This document shows, one piece after another, positions 1-13,000 of a DNA stretch of 64,000 bases (the stretch's first letter is position 1; each line of letters begins with the position of its first letter). The notes below the pieces were generated by a model. It was not told where the DNA came from. It saw only the letters and a program-made list of their open reading frames with translations, and made no database searches. The stretch is taken from the NCBI RefSeq assembly GCF_947623445.1, contig NC_135247.1:2792501-2856500 (forward strand). The letters are read 5' to 3'. The position numbers were made by a program, and so were the translations under genes. Source of the stretch: Clavelina lepadiformis. Taxonomy: Eukaryota > Chordata > Ascidiacea > Aplousobranchia > Clavelinidae.

Positions 1-349
1 GTATTTTACAATTGTTTAAGGCACCAAGAGCTTATGGATTTTACCTGATACATTGCTCAGACGCTTGGTTGTATTCACAAATAGTGTAAGCTGAATTTGT
101 TACGGAGTTCTTACCAAAAATATGCAACGAGCATTAAGTTTTTGTTTTATAAAAATGTAACCTGCGACAAATTCATAACATATATGCTGTTAGGCATTAT
201 CTCTTCACAAATTTTGCCTTTATTCAGTTACGACTAATGGAAATGTCATAGCTTATAATCTTCTGCCAATGACTGGTAACTGACAACCCAAGCAGGCCTG
301 TCTGCACTCCAACAACCTTCTTTACGGAACGTTGAGAACAGCTTGAAAA
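1..349. other. Upstream stretch, nothing recognised
   Basis: AT-rich sequence before the first duplicated block. I see no open reading frame with family resemblance, no RNA gene and no clear repeat. It may hold promoter or 5' UTR sequence of the host gene whose first coding exon starts at 625, but no TATA box or other element can be pointed to with confidence. Confidence 0.4.
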
Positions 350-1068
350 GCCGGCACGTTTCAAGCTTGGCATCTGGCGATTCCCTTGCAATTGCTCACT
401 TTATGTTTCTTTGAGAAGGTTTGGTATTTTGGGTATTTCGCAATAGCAATCACAATAAAAACAAGTCATGTTGCAGTGAACGGATGTTTTGAAGCTGCCT
501 CTGCGTTCTATACTTTGTATCTGGTATTTATCACATTGTTACGTCGGTCTACGTTGGAAGTTTTTAAGCTGATTCATTTTGATCTGATTCATTTTCATTC
601 ATTTCTTCATACCGATAGGCGGAAATGACCCAACTCGATTCTGGTTTTGATCGATTAAAAACAACCTACGAAACAAGCTATGGTGAGTTTTCCTTATGTT
701 ATGGCGTTCTGCAAATAACATGCATCCAGTTTGTGTGCAATTATGGATGTCGTATTGCTACTATTATACCTGTAAAGCCGTGATAATACTTACAGATTGT
801 ACCTGCGTACAGTAAACACCATTTTCATTAAGCTAACCCTGCCATTCTTGGCCAGTGCATTTAGATTCGAAACTGCACGAAGATATTTTCAGATACACTG
901 TGGTACTAATGCTCTCCCCTTTATTACTAAGCCTTTTACATTGTAATTCATACGGGTGAGGTGTTTTTTGAGAGGGTGTAATTCTGAAAATGTTTGGTGG
1001 CGGTTTCCATGGAAGAGTTTAATTTGCTCTCACATGCATTTTCCACCCTTGTATATGGCAATATTTAC
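350..1068. repeat. Tandem duplicate block, copy A (holds host exon 1)
   Basis: Starts with the string gccggcacgtt and is repeated nearly base for base at 1524-2214. Copy A carries the apparently functional first coding exon of the host gene (ATG at 625-627, donor GT at 683). Copy A is longer mainly because of a short extra stretch before the ATG. Since copy B keeps the donor but not the start codon, A is likely the functional copy. Confidence 0.85.
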
Positions 1069-4000
1069 CCTAACCAAACACGAGCGCATCATGGATTTGC
1101 ATTGCACGTAACTTCATAATTGCCACCACATACGTCATGATGAGCGGTAAATTTTGAATAAATTTGCCATTTTAAGACATGTTTTTGGCAATAATCGCTT
1201 AACCATGATATATTACTTTTATTTCATTTAGGCCAACTTGTTTTAGCTCCAGCTTGCCCTTCACTTTAAAAGGTGTGCTAGATTATGGCTGTGATGATAG
1301 TGGCGGTAACTACTAATCAGTGCTTCAAATTCTGTTATACAGTAACAAAAGCTTTTTTCAACGTGGATTTCGATTATCCCAACGCTGGAATAATACCACT
1401 TCCATAAAGCAATAAAATATTTTAACTAATCTTTTGTTATAACTTTTTCACTTGAATTCAGTACAGTACGCTAATGCCCAAACCAACCCAAACTCTCAAA
1501 GTTATAATAGAAATAGATTTACAGCCGGCACGTTGCAAGCTTGGCATCTGGCGATTCCCTAGCAATCGTTCACTTTATGTTTCTTTGAGAAGGTTTGGTA
1601 TTTTGGGTATTTCGCAATAGCAATCACAATAAAAACAAGTCATATTGCAGTGAACGGATGTTTTGAAGCTGCCTCTGCGTTCTATACTTAGTATCTGGTA
1701 TTTATCACATTGTTACGTCGGTCTACGTTGGAAGTTTTTAGGCTGATTCATTTCTTCATACCGATAGGCGGAAACGACCCAACTCTATTCTTATTTTGAT
1801 CGATTAAAACAACCTACGAAACAAGCTATGGTGAGTTTTCCTTATGTTATGGCGTTCTGCAAATAACATGCGTCCAGTTTGTGTGCAATAATGGATGTCG
1901 TATTGCTACTATTATACCTATAAAGCCGTGATAATACTTACAGATTGTACCTGCGTACAGTAAACACCATTTTCATTAAGCTAACCCTGCCATTCTTGGC
2001 CAGTGCATTTAGATTCGAAACTGCACGAAGATATTTTCAGATACACTGTGGAACTAATGCTCTCCCCTTTATTACTAAGCCTTTTACATTATAATTCACA
2101 CTGGTGGGGTGTTTTTTGAGAGGGTGTAATTCTGAAAATGTTTGGTGGCGGTTTCCACGGAAGAGTTTAATTTGCTCTCACATGCATTTTCCACCCTTGT
2201 ATATGACAATATTTATTATTTATATATTTACGTAAACTAATAACATATTTTAACTATTTTTTTTATAAATTTTTCACTTGATTTCTGTACAGTATGCTAA
2301 CGCCCAAATCAACCCAAACTCCCAAAGTTATAATGAAAATTGATTTACTAGTTACAGTGATTGTCCATTACAAAATATTTTATTACTTTTCGGAAGTGGT
2401 AGCATTCCAGTGTTGGGATAATCGAAATCCACGTTGAAAAAAGCTTTTGTTACTGTATAACAGAATTTGAAGCACTGATTAGTAGTTACCGCCATTGTCA
2501 TTATCGCCATTTTTAGCGACTCTTTTTAAAAAAGTTCAATTGGGCGAGGCGTTTGTTAGAACCAGAGGAGTTAGTGCTGCAAATTTTATTCCACGAATCA
2601 TCTCAACGGGCAACTTCTGCTTAAGATAAAAACGGATCCATTATCTTTAAACTACTTTAACGCAGTTTTTTATATATAGCTTTTACAAGTAGCACTCCCG
2701 AACGTATCGTGCAATAATAGAAATCGCGATCATCAATCACCTGCTTTTCCAGCTGTGGTAGTACCTTGAGTGCACTCTATCGTCTGTACCAGGCATGGGA
2801 AAAGTTCAGTCTTTTCAAGGAGCGTGTACAGCCTTTTAACCATTTGCTTGCTTTAAAAAAACCAAGCTTTGTTTTGCTTTGTTTAAGCTTACTTTTTAAG
2901 TTGCTGTCTGACTTCTGAAATACGGCCGTCGGTCAAGAAAAGCTTACCCACCCTTGTTCTATTCTTTGCCATTCGCGTTACACTAACTTCGTAACTTTGT
3001 GTCAGTGAATTTTTTATTCGAAGAGCCTTTTGGATATAGTACTAATTCTTTCCAGTAATACTACGCCTTGTACTTCGTCGTTGTGTTAAAGAAAGCAAGT
3101 TACTTCAATTTAGAGCGACTAGCTTGAGAGATACAAGCGGTACTCCTACAAAGTTTAGCCCCGTGAAATAATTGGAACAAAAACATTTCAAAGCGTAGCG
3201 CGTTGAAATTGTCACTTTGAATGAAAAAATGTTGCAGCAACCGTTTCAATTCTTTAGATTATTTCTGATATCCTGGGTGAGTGTAATGCAAAGTTAGTAA
3301 ATTAGGTGTTGTTCAAAAAAATAAAAACCATTTAAATGTAAACAATCGAAATGATATACTGGTACCGTGTACGCATAACCTTGTGTACCGGTAACAGCAA
3401 GTAGGCTACTGGACTGTACTCTAATCTAGTTGTACTAGGCTAGGCCTACAACGGGTAACCTTTTAAGACTTCAGCTAGCTTTGATGGAATAGGCTAGAAA
3501 TAGCAAATTACTAATTAATGTCTAAATAAAAAACAGGATATAGTTTGGAACTCTTTTGGTTAACTTTCTATTTTTCGACACGAGCTCGCTTCTTCAGGTG
3601 TGGAAGACACATTCCATTGTCTTCCAAGTTGTGTCATTATAATTATATTTCTGTTATTTACCGCGCTATTACATAACGTCATACTTGCCATAAGTTCAAT
3701 CTCAGTTCACGGTATAATTGCAAACTTATCGAAGAATAGCTGATTGACAATGAGTTTCGTTAACATGCTATCTACATTGCACTTTTGAACTTATTGCGCT
3801 ATGATAACCCCATATTTGTCATCCTATTTTGTAAACATGTTATTTACATTGCATTAGGAGCTTGCTGAATTCGAAATAACCCCTATGTGATTGACAACTT
3901 AATTGGTAAAAATGTTTATCTGCATGATTGACCTCGTATTAACAGCATTGTTAACATAAAAATACACAATGTTGATTGACATTTGTTTCCTTTTATTGAA

Positions 4001-7000
4001 AATTTCTAAATTGAAATTATCACCTGACCGTAAAACTTCGAGTCTAAAAGTCCAAATCAATTCCTGTCATTGATAAACGCATTGCGCCTCAAGTTGGAAT
4101 TATGTTTCTTTATTATCTCCTTCAGCGTATAAATGTATCGTTGCATGCTATGTTTTTATTAATTCAGAATTAGTATTAGTATTAGATTGGATGTAGTTTT
4201 GTCTTAGTTCTTCAGTATACAGTTAGAGATTTTTTTAAGTTCAATGAATGAGAAGATATAGATCGTAATAACTCTGTGAACAATTCTTTTAAATCAAAAT
4301 GAAATGTAGAGTGATGTGCTTTGATTGCTAATTAGTTCTTAAAATCCTTTTTATATAATAATAATATTATTGTAATTTTTTACTGTTTATTTAAAGTAAT
4401 AATGAAGAATATTAAAACCGATATTAACCAGACTCTCAGTGCTTAAAATTCATACAAACCATTCAACTGAAGTTTAGGAATTTCTAGACAGAATTCGCAA
4501 CCTTCTAATCGTTCTTAAGAGTCAGATTGCAATATATTAATTTTCCATAGTATGGTAGTTACTGTGTATAAAAACCAGTACCCGCCAGGTGTACTGTGAA
4601 ATCCCATCCTATGCGCTCCTTAAGCTTATGCTTGCGAAAGCTCGTGTCGAAAAATATAAAGTTAACTTTAAGAGTGCCAAATTATATCCTGTTTCTTATT
4701 TTACTTTAAAAATTGGTTAACACGATTTAGACAACATCTAATTAATGTTTGTAATTCCTTTAATCTTAAGTTAACGCATAGTACCACACATCCATACTAG
4801 CACGCAAACAGAAAGCCTTTTATTAGATTTTTAGCCTAGGTCTAACATCAGTCAGCATCCACCAGGTAATGTTTGTCTACAGATAATTTTAGAGAGGGTA
4901 AAAATCATACTTTTCTTTCATTTAACCAGTCCAAGTCTTTCGAAAAACGAATTACTTAGTATTTCTTGTTTAAAGAGGTGTACGGTTGGGTAATTTAACC
5001 AGCTGTAAGGCACCAGCTCTAGCCTACAGACATTAGCTTTACTTGTTTTACCACCAATTTGTAGTGGGGTTTTAATTTAAAGAAATTGCACCAAAATGAT
5101 GATTTGTCTGATTTTTTTCCATTGTATGTAGGTATTGTGTTTACCTAAATGTGTTAAAAGATATGTTTAGGAATAAATGTAGTTTATATCCTTGTATTTG
5201 GTTTCCATATCTTCATGTTCTATAACATCCAATGCTGTGAATGTGAAATGTTTTATTATTTTGCAGAAATTTTAGAGCACAGAAAAATAACTCGCGAAAT
5301 AGAAAAGTTTCAACATGGATGCAGTGGACTTGATCATGATGGAGGTAATATGTTTGGCAAGAGCAGTGCCTAAAACGTAATTTATAACTGACAGTATGAC
5401 TACAATATAGCTAAGATAACACTAGTTCTGTGTATCAGTATCTGTAGGGCTTGTACTGGTTGCTATTGCTGATTATTAGGGCCATTTTTATATGACCTTA
5501 AAAAATCAATAATATGACTTTATTTTTTGGAAAATATGACTTTATATGACTTTATGTGAAAATCGTGTACTTTTACATGCGAACAACGTCACTCACGGAA
5601 CTAAAGAGTAAAACATACGCAAAATTACACTAATACACATCCATTTTTATTTTAAACCACTGTTGTAGTACAGTTTCATGTAGTGTGGAATGTTAGAGTC
5701 TTTGAAGTTACGATTTGAACGTAAAAATGACTTTAGTAAGGAAAATGAGCGCTCCACAGACGCTGATGTGGGTTGACACTTCTGCAGTTTTGCATAAAGC
5801 GCTGGTGAAATGTCTTGTCTTTGTAGCTCCATAATTTGTTTCACATCGTTTTTGTCCAATCGCTTCTTAATGTAATTTTTGAGCTCAAGCTAGCGGATCT
5901 TTTCCGAAATCAAGGGCATTTAGATCAGCATGGGCCTCTTTGATGGTGTACGTACAACTTTCCATTTTGAGTATTAAGTTTGAAATATTGTTGTAGTGGA
6001 GGCATATTTCTGTTAACTGACTAGTCAACTTTGGATCGTTGACTGTAACCGTCTGTGACTGTAAGTGTTATGTAGGCTAATCCTACAGTTTGCCTTCGTT
6101 CAATCAGAAATTGCCTTACTTTCTTAGTGCTTAATTGCTTCACCGCTTAAATTGGTACTTTTTATTTAAAGTATACAACGATATGACTTTATAACTCAAA
6201 AATATGACTATATAACTTAAAAAGCTGATTTATGACCTAACCAGGAAAATATGACTTTATATGACTTCATAACTTTCTTAATATACCTCATAGGGATGCG
6301 GTTTTTGCGTTAAAATTGATTTCACGACTTACTGATGCATAGAAAAAAATATGACTTTAATGACTTTAAATGGCCTTACTGATTATTATAGCTAACAAAA
6401 TCAATATATTTGCTAATATATAATGACAGGGTTGTGTGATTTTTAAGCCAATATTTTAACCTTATACCGGTTTTATTTTGTGTGTTGGTCGCCACAGTAA
6501 GACATAAAATGTGTTTTTGACATTTGCTTGTAACCAACTTGTAGCCTAGCCTACACCAGGTTCAAGTCACAGATAGGCCCACAGTTATTTAAATGTGAGA
6601 CAAGTGAAAACGAAAGATATATTTGTTTAGAATATGAGGCACTGGAATTGCTTCGTGTTTGTGAGCAAATTCGTCAAATTAATGACGAGCAGCTCACCAC
6701 GAATGCAGCGGAACTCTTCCCAGAAGAGCTGAGTTTATTCCATATCAAGTTGACAGAATCACAAACTGACTCGCTCCTGTTTAATCTCACTAAAGTTGAG
6801 AAACGCATCAAGCGGCTTCTGAACAAATGCTTTTCTAAACCAGAAGATGTCGGCCGATTATTTGAGGCAATTCAAGCAATGCCAGGAAAGGTTTGTTTAT
6901 TTATTTTAATTTCTACTTTTTCGTTCGTCTTCAAATTTGTTTACGAACTCGATGTGTCGTAACAATGCGCCTTGGTTTTCCATGTGATGTCATAACAATT

Positions 7001-10000
7001 TTTCCCGCTTTTAAGCAAACATGGTTTGCTGAGATTCGGAATATTTTGTTATAATTTATTTCAACGGGGCGTAATTTCCCCGCGCAAGTTTTACTGTTTA
7101 AATCTCTGATAGATCTGGAATGCGCAGTAAACCTGGCCGCTTAAAATTCGTTCGTTTTAATGAGAAAAATGGCAAAATATTATCGGTTCAGTTTAGGCTA
7201 AAATCAGTAGCATCTGACCAAGGTTTGGCCAGAAGCAAATTTCAAATTTTTACAAAAGTACAAATATTTTTGCGACTTCAACATCAATTTTTATTTCTGC
7301 AACGAATACTCGATTGTGGTTTAAGTTGGTCGCTTAAAATTCCTTCTATTTTTCTCAAAATCCAAGAATTTGTGTTGGTCCACTAGGTTACTGTAGGCCT
7401 AAGCTACCATCATGCTAGTTAGTTGTTAATTAGTTAACGGTAACCAGTTAACTTGTATGAGCTAAATATTAGGGTATTAGTCTTTGTTGTAACATCATGT
7501 TGTAGTTTAATTTTACAAACATTTTAACTCTAGATCTGTGGCGGCTTGGCTCGCTTTTGTAAAATCCTTACGTCTTTCGTAGAAATGTGTTTTCCAGAAC
7601 AATTGGAGTTTTTAAACTTTCAGTCCCGCCACATCATTCTTATGAAAGAGTTTTCCAGCTAGTAAATGGAGTTTAAAACTTGCCTTTTCAGAACACTGCA
7701 AACTACCGTTGGTATATTTGAAAACTTGCTACGAATAACTTCGTGTGAAAGCTCCTTATTTAGTACGTTACCAGGTCGCTTCCAAGTAACTGTTTCCAAC
7801 TTAACCAAATTTAATTTGCATTGCAAACACACCGATTTTCACGTTCACACGCTTTGAAATGTTCATGCCTTTTTTGTCATATATTTCCGCCACATCGCAG
7901 CACGTTTTATAAGCTTGAACTTTTGTGTGAGACTCCCCCTGAGCCTCAGAACCTCAGTCACAGACGCGAAGTTATAGACATATGTAATACCGTACTACTG
8001 TAGTTGTGGTGATTGAATCAGTAGACATCGTGTAAACAGTCACATGACTTGTGTTCTCGGTTATTTGTAATATTGAGAAAGTGTACAGCACCTACAATAA
8101 AAGCCTTTTCTGGCAAACGGTATTTGTTATAATATAATACGAACGTTCGGCTATCAGAAAGGTTAGAGAATTCTAACCGCACGCAACAATAGAGTCAGAT
8201 ACTAATGTAGTAGGTTAACTAAGTCAATAACGTAACGTAAGCTAAGACCGATAAACTCTGCATCTGTATCTGCATCTGTCGGCATCAACCTCTACATCCT
8301 AAAACGACCCCAACCTCTACATTTCTGATGACCCCGACGTTCTAGTGACCACCGACATTTCTGATGACCCCGACGTTCTAGTGACCACCGACATTTCTGG
8401 TGACAACCCGACGTTCTACTGACAACCCGACGCTTCGACGTTCTAATAAACCACCGACGTTCTAGTGATCACTGACGATCTTGTGTCAAAAACGACGCGT
8501 TTCAATTCTCACACTCTCGCAATTCGCACAACCGTTCTTCACTGGTAAGTGGATTTTTCACTTTTTATACAACTACTTGCAACCATAGCTTGTAAATGCA
8601 TGCTCATCGGCTTGTACCTTATTAAATTAGCTTAAGCTATTCTTATTGTGCTGCATTGTGCTGCAGTTTGAAATAAAAGTTTCTTGTTGTAAAGTATTTT
8701 TTGGTTCAATTGTGAACAATTTTTGCGGTGTGCCGCCTAAAACATTTTCTATCGGTTTTGATAAATGTCACAACCTGTGCCGACACAACGAAAAGTTACT
8801 TCGGTGCCTGGCAAAGCTAAGACAGAATACCACATGAGCACACGATCAACCGACCGTTCCAACGAGTCAATTAATAATACAACTATGTCGAACGAAAACG
8901 GGGAGGGATCTGCAAATACTCCCGATAATGGCATTGCTGGTCCGTCTGGTCTGGGTACTAGTAACCAATTACCAACAAACGCGCAACCACAGAACAATAC
9001 TTTACGAAACGATTTGTTTTCACACGTTAAACTTCCTACCTTTTGGAAATTTAATCCCGAAGCGTGGATTTCTCACCTTGAACATAAATTTTCTCTTTAT
9101 CAAATCACTTCTCAAACTAATCGTTACTTGTTGGCGGTAGAGGCAATTCCTGCGAAAGACCTCGCGCTCCTTCGGTTACCTTCGGCGTCAGCACAGAACT
9201 GCTACGACATATTGATCAATGAAATCTTGAGAAACTTTGATAAACGTGAGGACCATTTAGATTTTTTGTTGGCGGACCTGACGCTGCACGATCAGTCCCC
9301 GAAACATTTAATGCGCGAATTAATGAGCGCAGTAGGTCAAGAGAATCTTACTCCGCCAGTCGTCAAACTAATTCGTGCTAAATTCCTTAAAGCGTTACCA
9401 CCAGACGTCGCAATTGCGTTAGCCAGCGTGGAACATCACGATCTCCAGAACCTTGCAAGCAGAGCCCACGAAATCTTGCTGCTTAAACAACCAAAAACTT
9501 CTTCGCACAACCTTTCCCTTGCCATCACTGATACGGATGACATTGACTACCCAATGCAACCGCAAATACAGCAAATTCAATTGTCTAAACCACCGCGCTA
9601 TACACGATCTAACGCTAACAACGAATCTAAGAGTTCCGGGCAAAGAAATACGAATTTCACAAATCAAAATACGCCAAACCAACGCAATTCATTTAACTCA
9701 GCATGGCAACAACGATCACCACGCACAAACAATGGACAGTTTCACAAATCATACAGCAACAACGGGTTTAATCGAGATAATCGCCGACAAAATGGTTCTT
9801 CTTTTGCAAACCAACGCAAATATAATTTTTTACATTCATCCCCCACATTTCAGAAACCAGACTACCAACGTAGCAATTACCCTTGCGCGTCTGATGCTTC
9901 TAATGGCTTATGTTATTACCACGCCCGCTTCGGTAGGGATGCGCGCCGCTGTCACCCAAGTTGTAGCATGCGGGAGAACCAATCCCGCCCAACAAAAAAC

Positions 10001-13000
10001 GCGTGGCGATCGACGCAACATTAACCCCGTCAGTCCCGTCGATCGCATCATCAATAAAAAGAGGCTGCCTCTTGTTAACTGTATATGATCACGCCAATAG
10101 TATTCACTTTTATGTAGATAGCGCGGCAGCAACTTCTCTTTTGTCCGCTAGTTTAGCTGACGTATCAAACCGCAAACCGCAAACACCGCTTTTCGCTGCT
10201 AACAGCACGCCAATTACTACGTATGGCACTACACAACTTAATGTTTCCCTTCATCCTCGTTTTTCTTATCCCTTTGAATTTGTGCTTGCGGACACACCTT
10301 TTTGCATATTGGGGCTGGATTTCCTCACTGAATACAACTTTGTTTTGGATCTTAAAGCCAAGCATCTGATAGATGTACCGAACCAACAGCAATATACGTT
10401 AGAGCCTGTTGAAAGTGATCCTGTTCGCATATCCATTCTCAGCCAGATAGATCCTGTTGCAGACCTTTTACATCAATTTCCAGACTTGCAAAAACCCATG
10501 TCAGCTGTTAAACCAGTGAAGCATTCCATCGTTCACCACATCCATACCACAGGTTCTCCTGTACGTGCACGTCCACGTCGATATAGCCCAGAAACAATGC
10601 AGATCTTGAAGAAAGAAATTGACAGCTTGCTGGAGCGAGAAATTATCCGATACAGTGATTCTCCTTATGGAAGTCCGGCCTTGCTCGTTCCTAAAGGCTC
10701 TTCTGGCAATAAATATCGTCTTGTCGTTGATTATAAATTAGTCAACAAACAAACAATCGACAGCTGTTACCCTCTTCCGTTCTTACATAGTTTTTCCGAG
10801 GTTTTGTATGGTAAAACTGTCTTCTCTAAATGCGATCTCCAAAACGCCTTTCATCAAATAAAAGTGGCTCCAGAAGATGTCCATAAAACGGCGTTTGTTT
10901 GCCCCCTAGGACAATTTGAATACACAAGACTCCCATTCGGTTTATCGGGCGCCCCACGGACCTTTTCCAGACTAATAGGGGAAGTAGTACGTCCCCTTCA
11001 GCACCTTGGAATCTTTGCTTACCTCGATGATATCATCATTGGAAGTAGTAACCTATCAGAACATCTTGAACACCTTAAGTTGCTTTTTCAACGACTTGAG
11101 GAATTTGGCTTAACGCTCAATTTAGACAAAAGTGAATTCAACCGCGAGTCTCTTGACTACCTTGGCCATCACATAAATTCTGAGGGTATACGACCAACTC
11201 AAGAAAAAGTGCAGGCCATTCTTGATTACCCACAGCCACAAACCTGCAAACAGCTGAAACGTTACTTGGGAATTTATTGCTATTATTTTCGCTTTCTGAA
11301 GCATTGTTCCACAACCTTACAACCGCTTTACAAGCTAGTTCCGAACAGTCGCAGCAAACGCGCGGCCCCTTTAACATGGAATGTCGAAGCCGAATGCGCC
11401 TTCGCCAGCAGCAAACAAGCTATTGCAAATGCTAGCACTTTAGCGTTTCCGAAACTCCATGCTCCAACTTATCTAACAGTTGACGCTTCGTTGACCGGTA
11501 TTGGAGCGACATTAGAGCAATTGCAAGGAAATCAACTTGTTCCTTTGGCCTTCTTTTCAAGACAGCTGAACGCTACTCAACGTAAATACAGTTGCTTTGA
11601 CCGAGAGCTGTTGGCCGCTTACAAGTCAATACGTCATTTCCGCTACTTCTTGACAGGCCGACAATTCACTTTGCGTACAGACCATCTCCCTCTGGTTTCA
11701 AGTCTCAGTAAGCTCTCCGAACATTACTCTCCAAGACAGTTCCGGCAATTGTTGTTTGTTTCAGAATATACAACAACCATTGAGCACATCAAAGGCTCTG
11801 CCAATGTTGTGGCGGACCTCTTGTCAAGGTCTCAACCTTCGGCACCCAACATTAATACTCTTTCGGACGTTCCGCCTCCTTTAGAGTATGAGAAAATAGC
11901 ACAAGCTCAAGCCAATGATCCTGCTATTCAAAGACTACGCACCGCAACAACATCACTCAAACTCCAGGACTGCAAGCTGCCCAATAAGGACCTTACCATC
12001 CTTTGTGACGTGTCCACTGACACAGAGCGTGTTCTAGTTCCTTCCTCCTTCCAACGTCAAGTATTCCTGCACTTACATAATTTATCGCATCCTGGAAAAA
12101 AAGCCACAATTAAGCTCATCAAGGAAAGATTTATATGGATAGGGATGTGTAAACAAATCGCTACCTGGGTTCAACAATGCCCAAACTGCCAGGAAGGAAA
12201 AATTTTCCGCCACACTAAAACCGCACCGGGGAAATTTAAAATTCCCTACGGACGATTTTCTGATGTTGCAATTGACTTGATTGGACCACTACCAACCTCC
12301 CATGGTTACAAATACATCCTTACATGTATTGACCGTTATACGCGTTTCGTTCAAGCCATACCAATCCCTGATGCCACCACGGAAACCGTCGCCGCTTACT
12401 TTGTAAATCACTGGTGTTCCTTGGTCGGTGTTCCAATCATCCTCACAAGTGATCGTGGACCATGTTTCATAAGTTCCGCTTGGGCAGAAATTATGCGCTC
12501 GCTTGGTATTCAACACAATCTGACTACAGCTTACCACCCCACTTCCAATGGAATTACAGAACGCGCAAATGCAGAGATCAAGCGCGCCATCAAGTGTTCA
12601 GACGAACCTGAACGTTGGTTTCACAAATTAGGTTTTATTGTCTTGGCTCTGCGTAATCGCTATCTCCAGGATTTGAAATGTACACCTGCTGAGTTAGCTT
12701 TTGGACACACCTTACGGCTCCCAGGTGGTTTCTTTTCTGATTCCAAGCTTGCCTCTGCAGTTCCTACATCCAGCTACCTCGGTGCCTACCGAGACTTCAT
12801 CAACGACCTTCAGTTTACTCCAACGACCGCTCATACAAAATTCATGCAGTCCTACGTGCATCCGGATTTGAAACATTGTGACCGCGTTTATGTTAGATGC
12901 GATCATGTCAAACGTGCGTTAGAACGCCCTTATGTTGGTCCTTTTCCAGTATTGGAAAGATACGAAAAATATTTTGTAATATCCCGTCATGGCAAACCGG

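Noticed and set aside
7666..7857. Short ORFs of 60-63 aa inside the LTRs (also at 16319-16656)
   Set aside because: They recur identically because the LTRs are identical; they have no family resemblance and lie across promoter and R sequence.
10003..10005. GTG as an independent start codon for pol
   Set aside because: The frameshift heptamer ends at 10000 and feeds this frame directly; non-ATG initiation need not be invoked.
9453..10088. 211-aa plus-strand ORF overlapping gag and pol
   Set aside because: It is an alternative frame of the gag tail and the frameshift zone; its composition mirrors the polar gag linker and no motif supports it.
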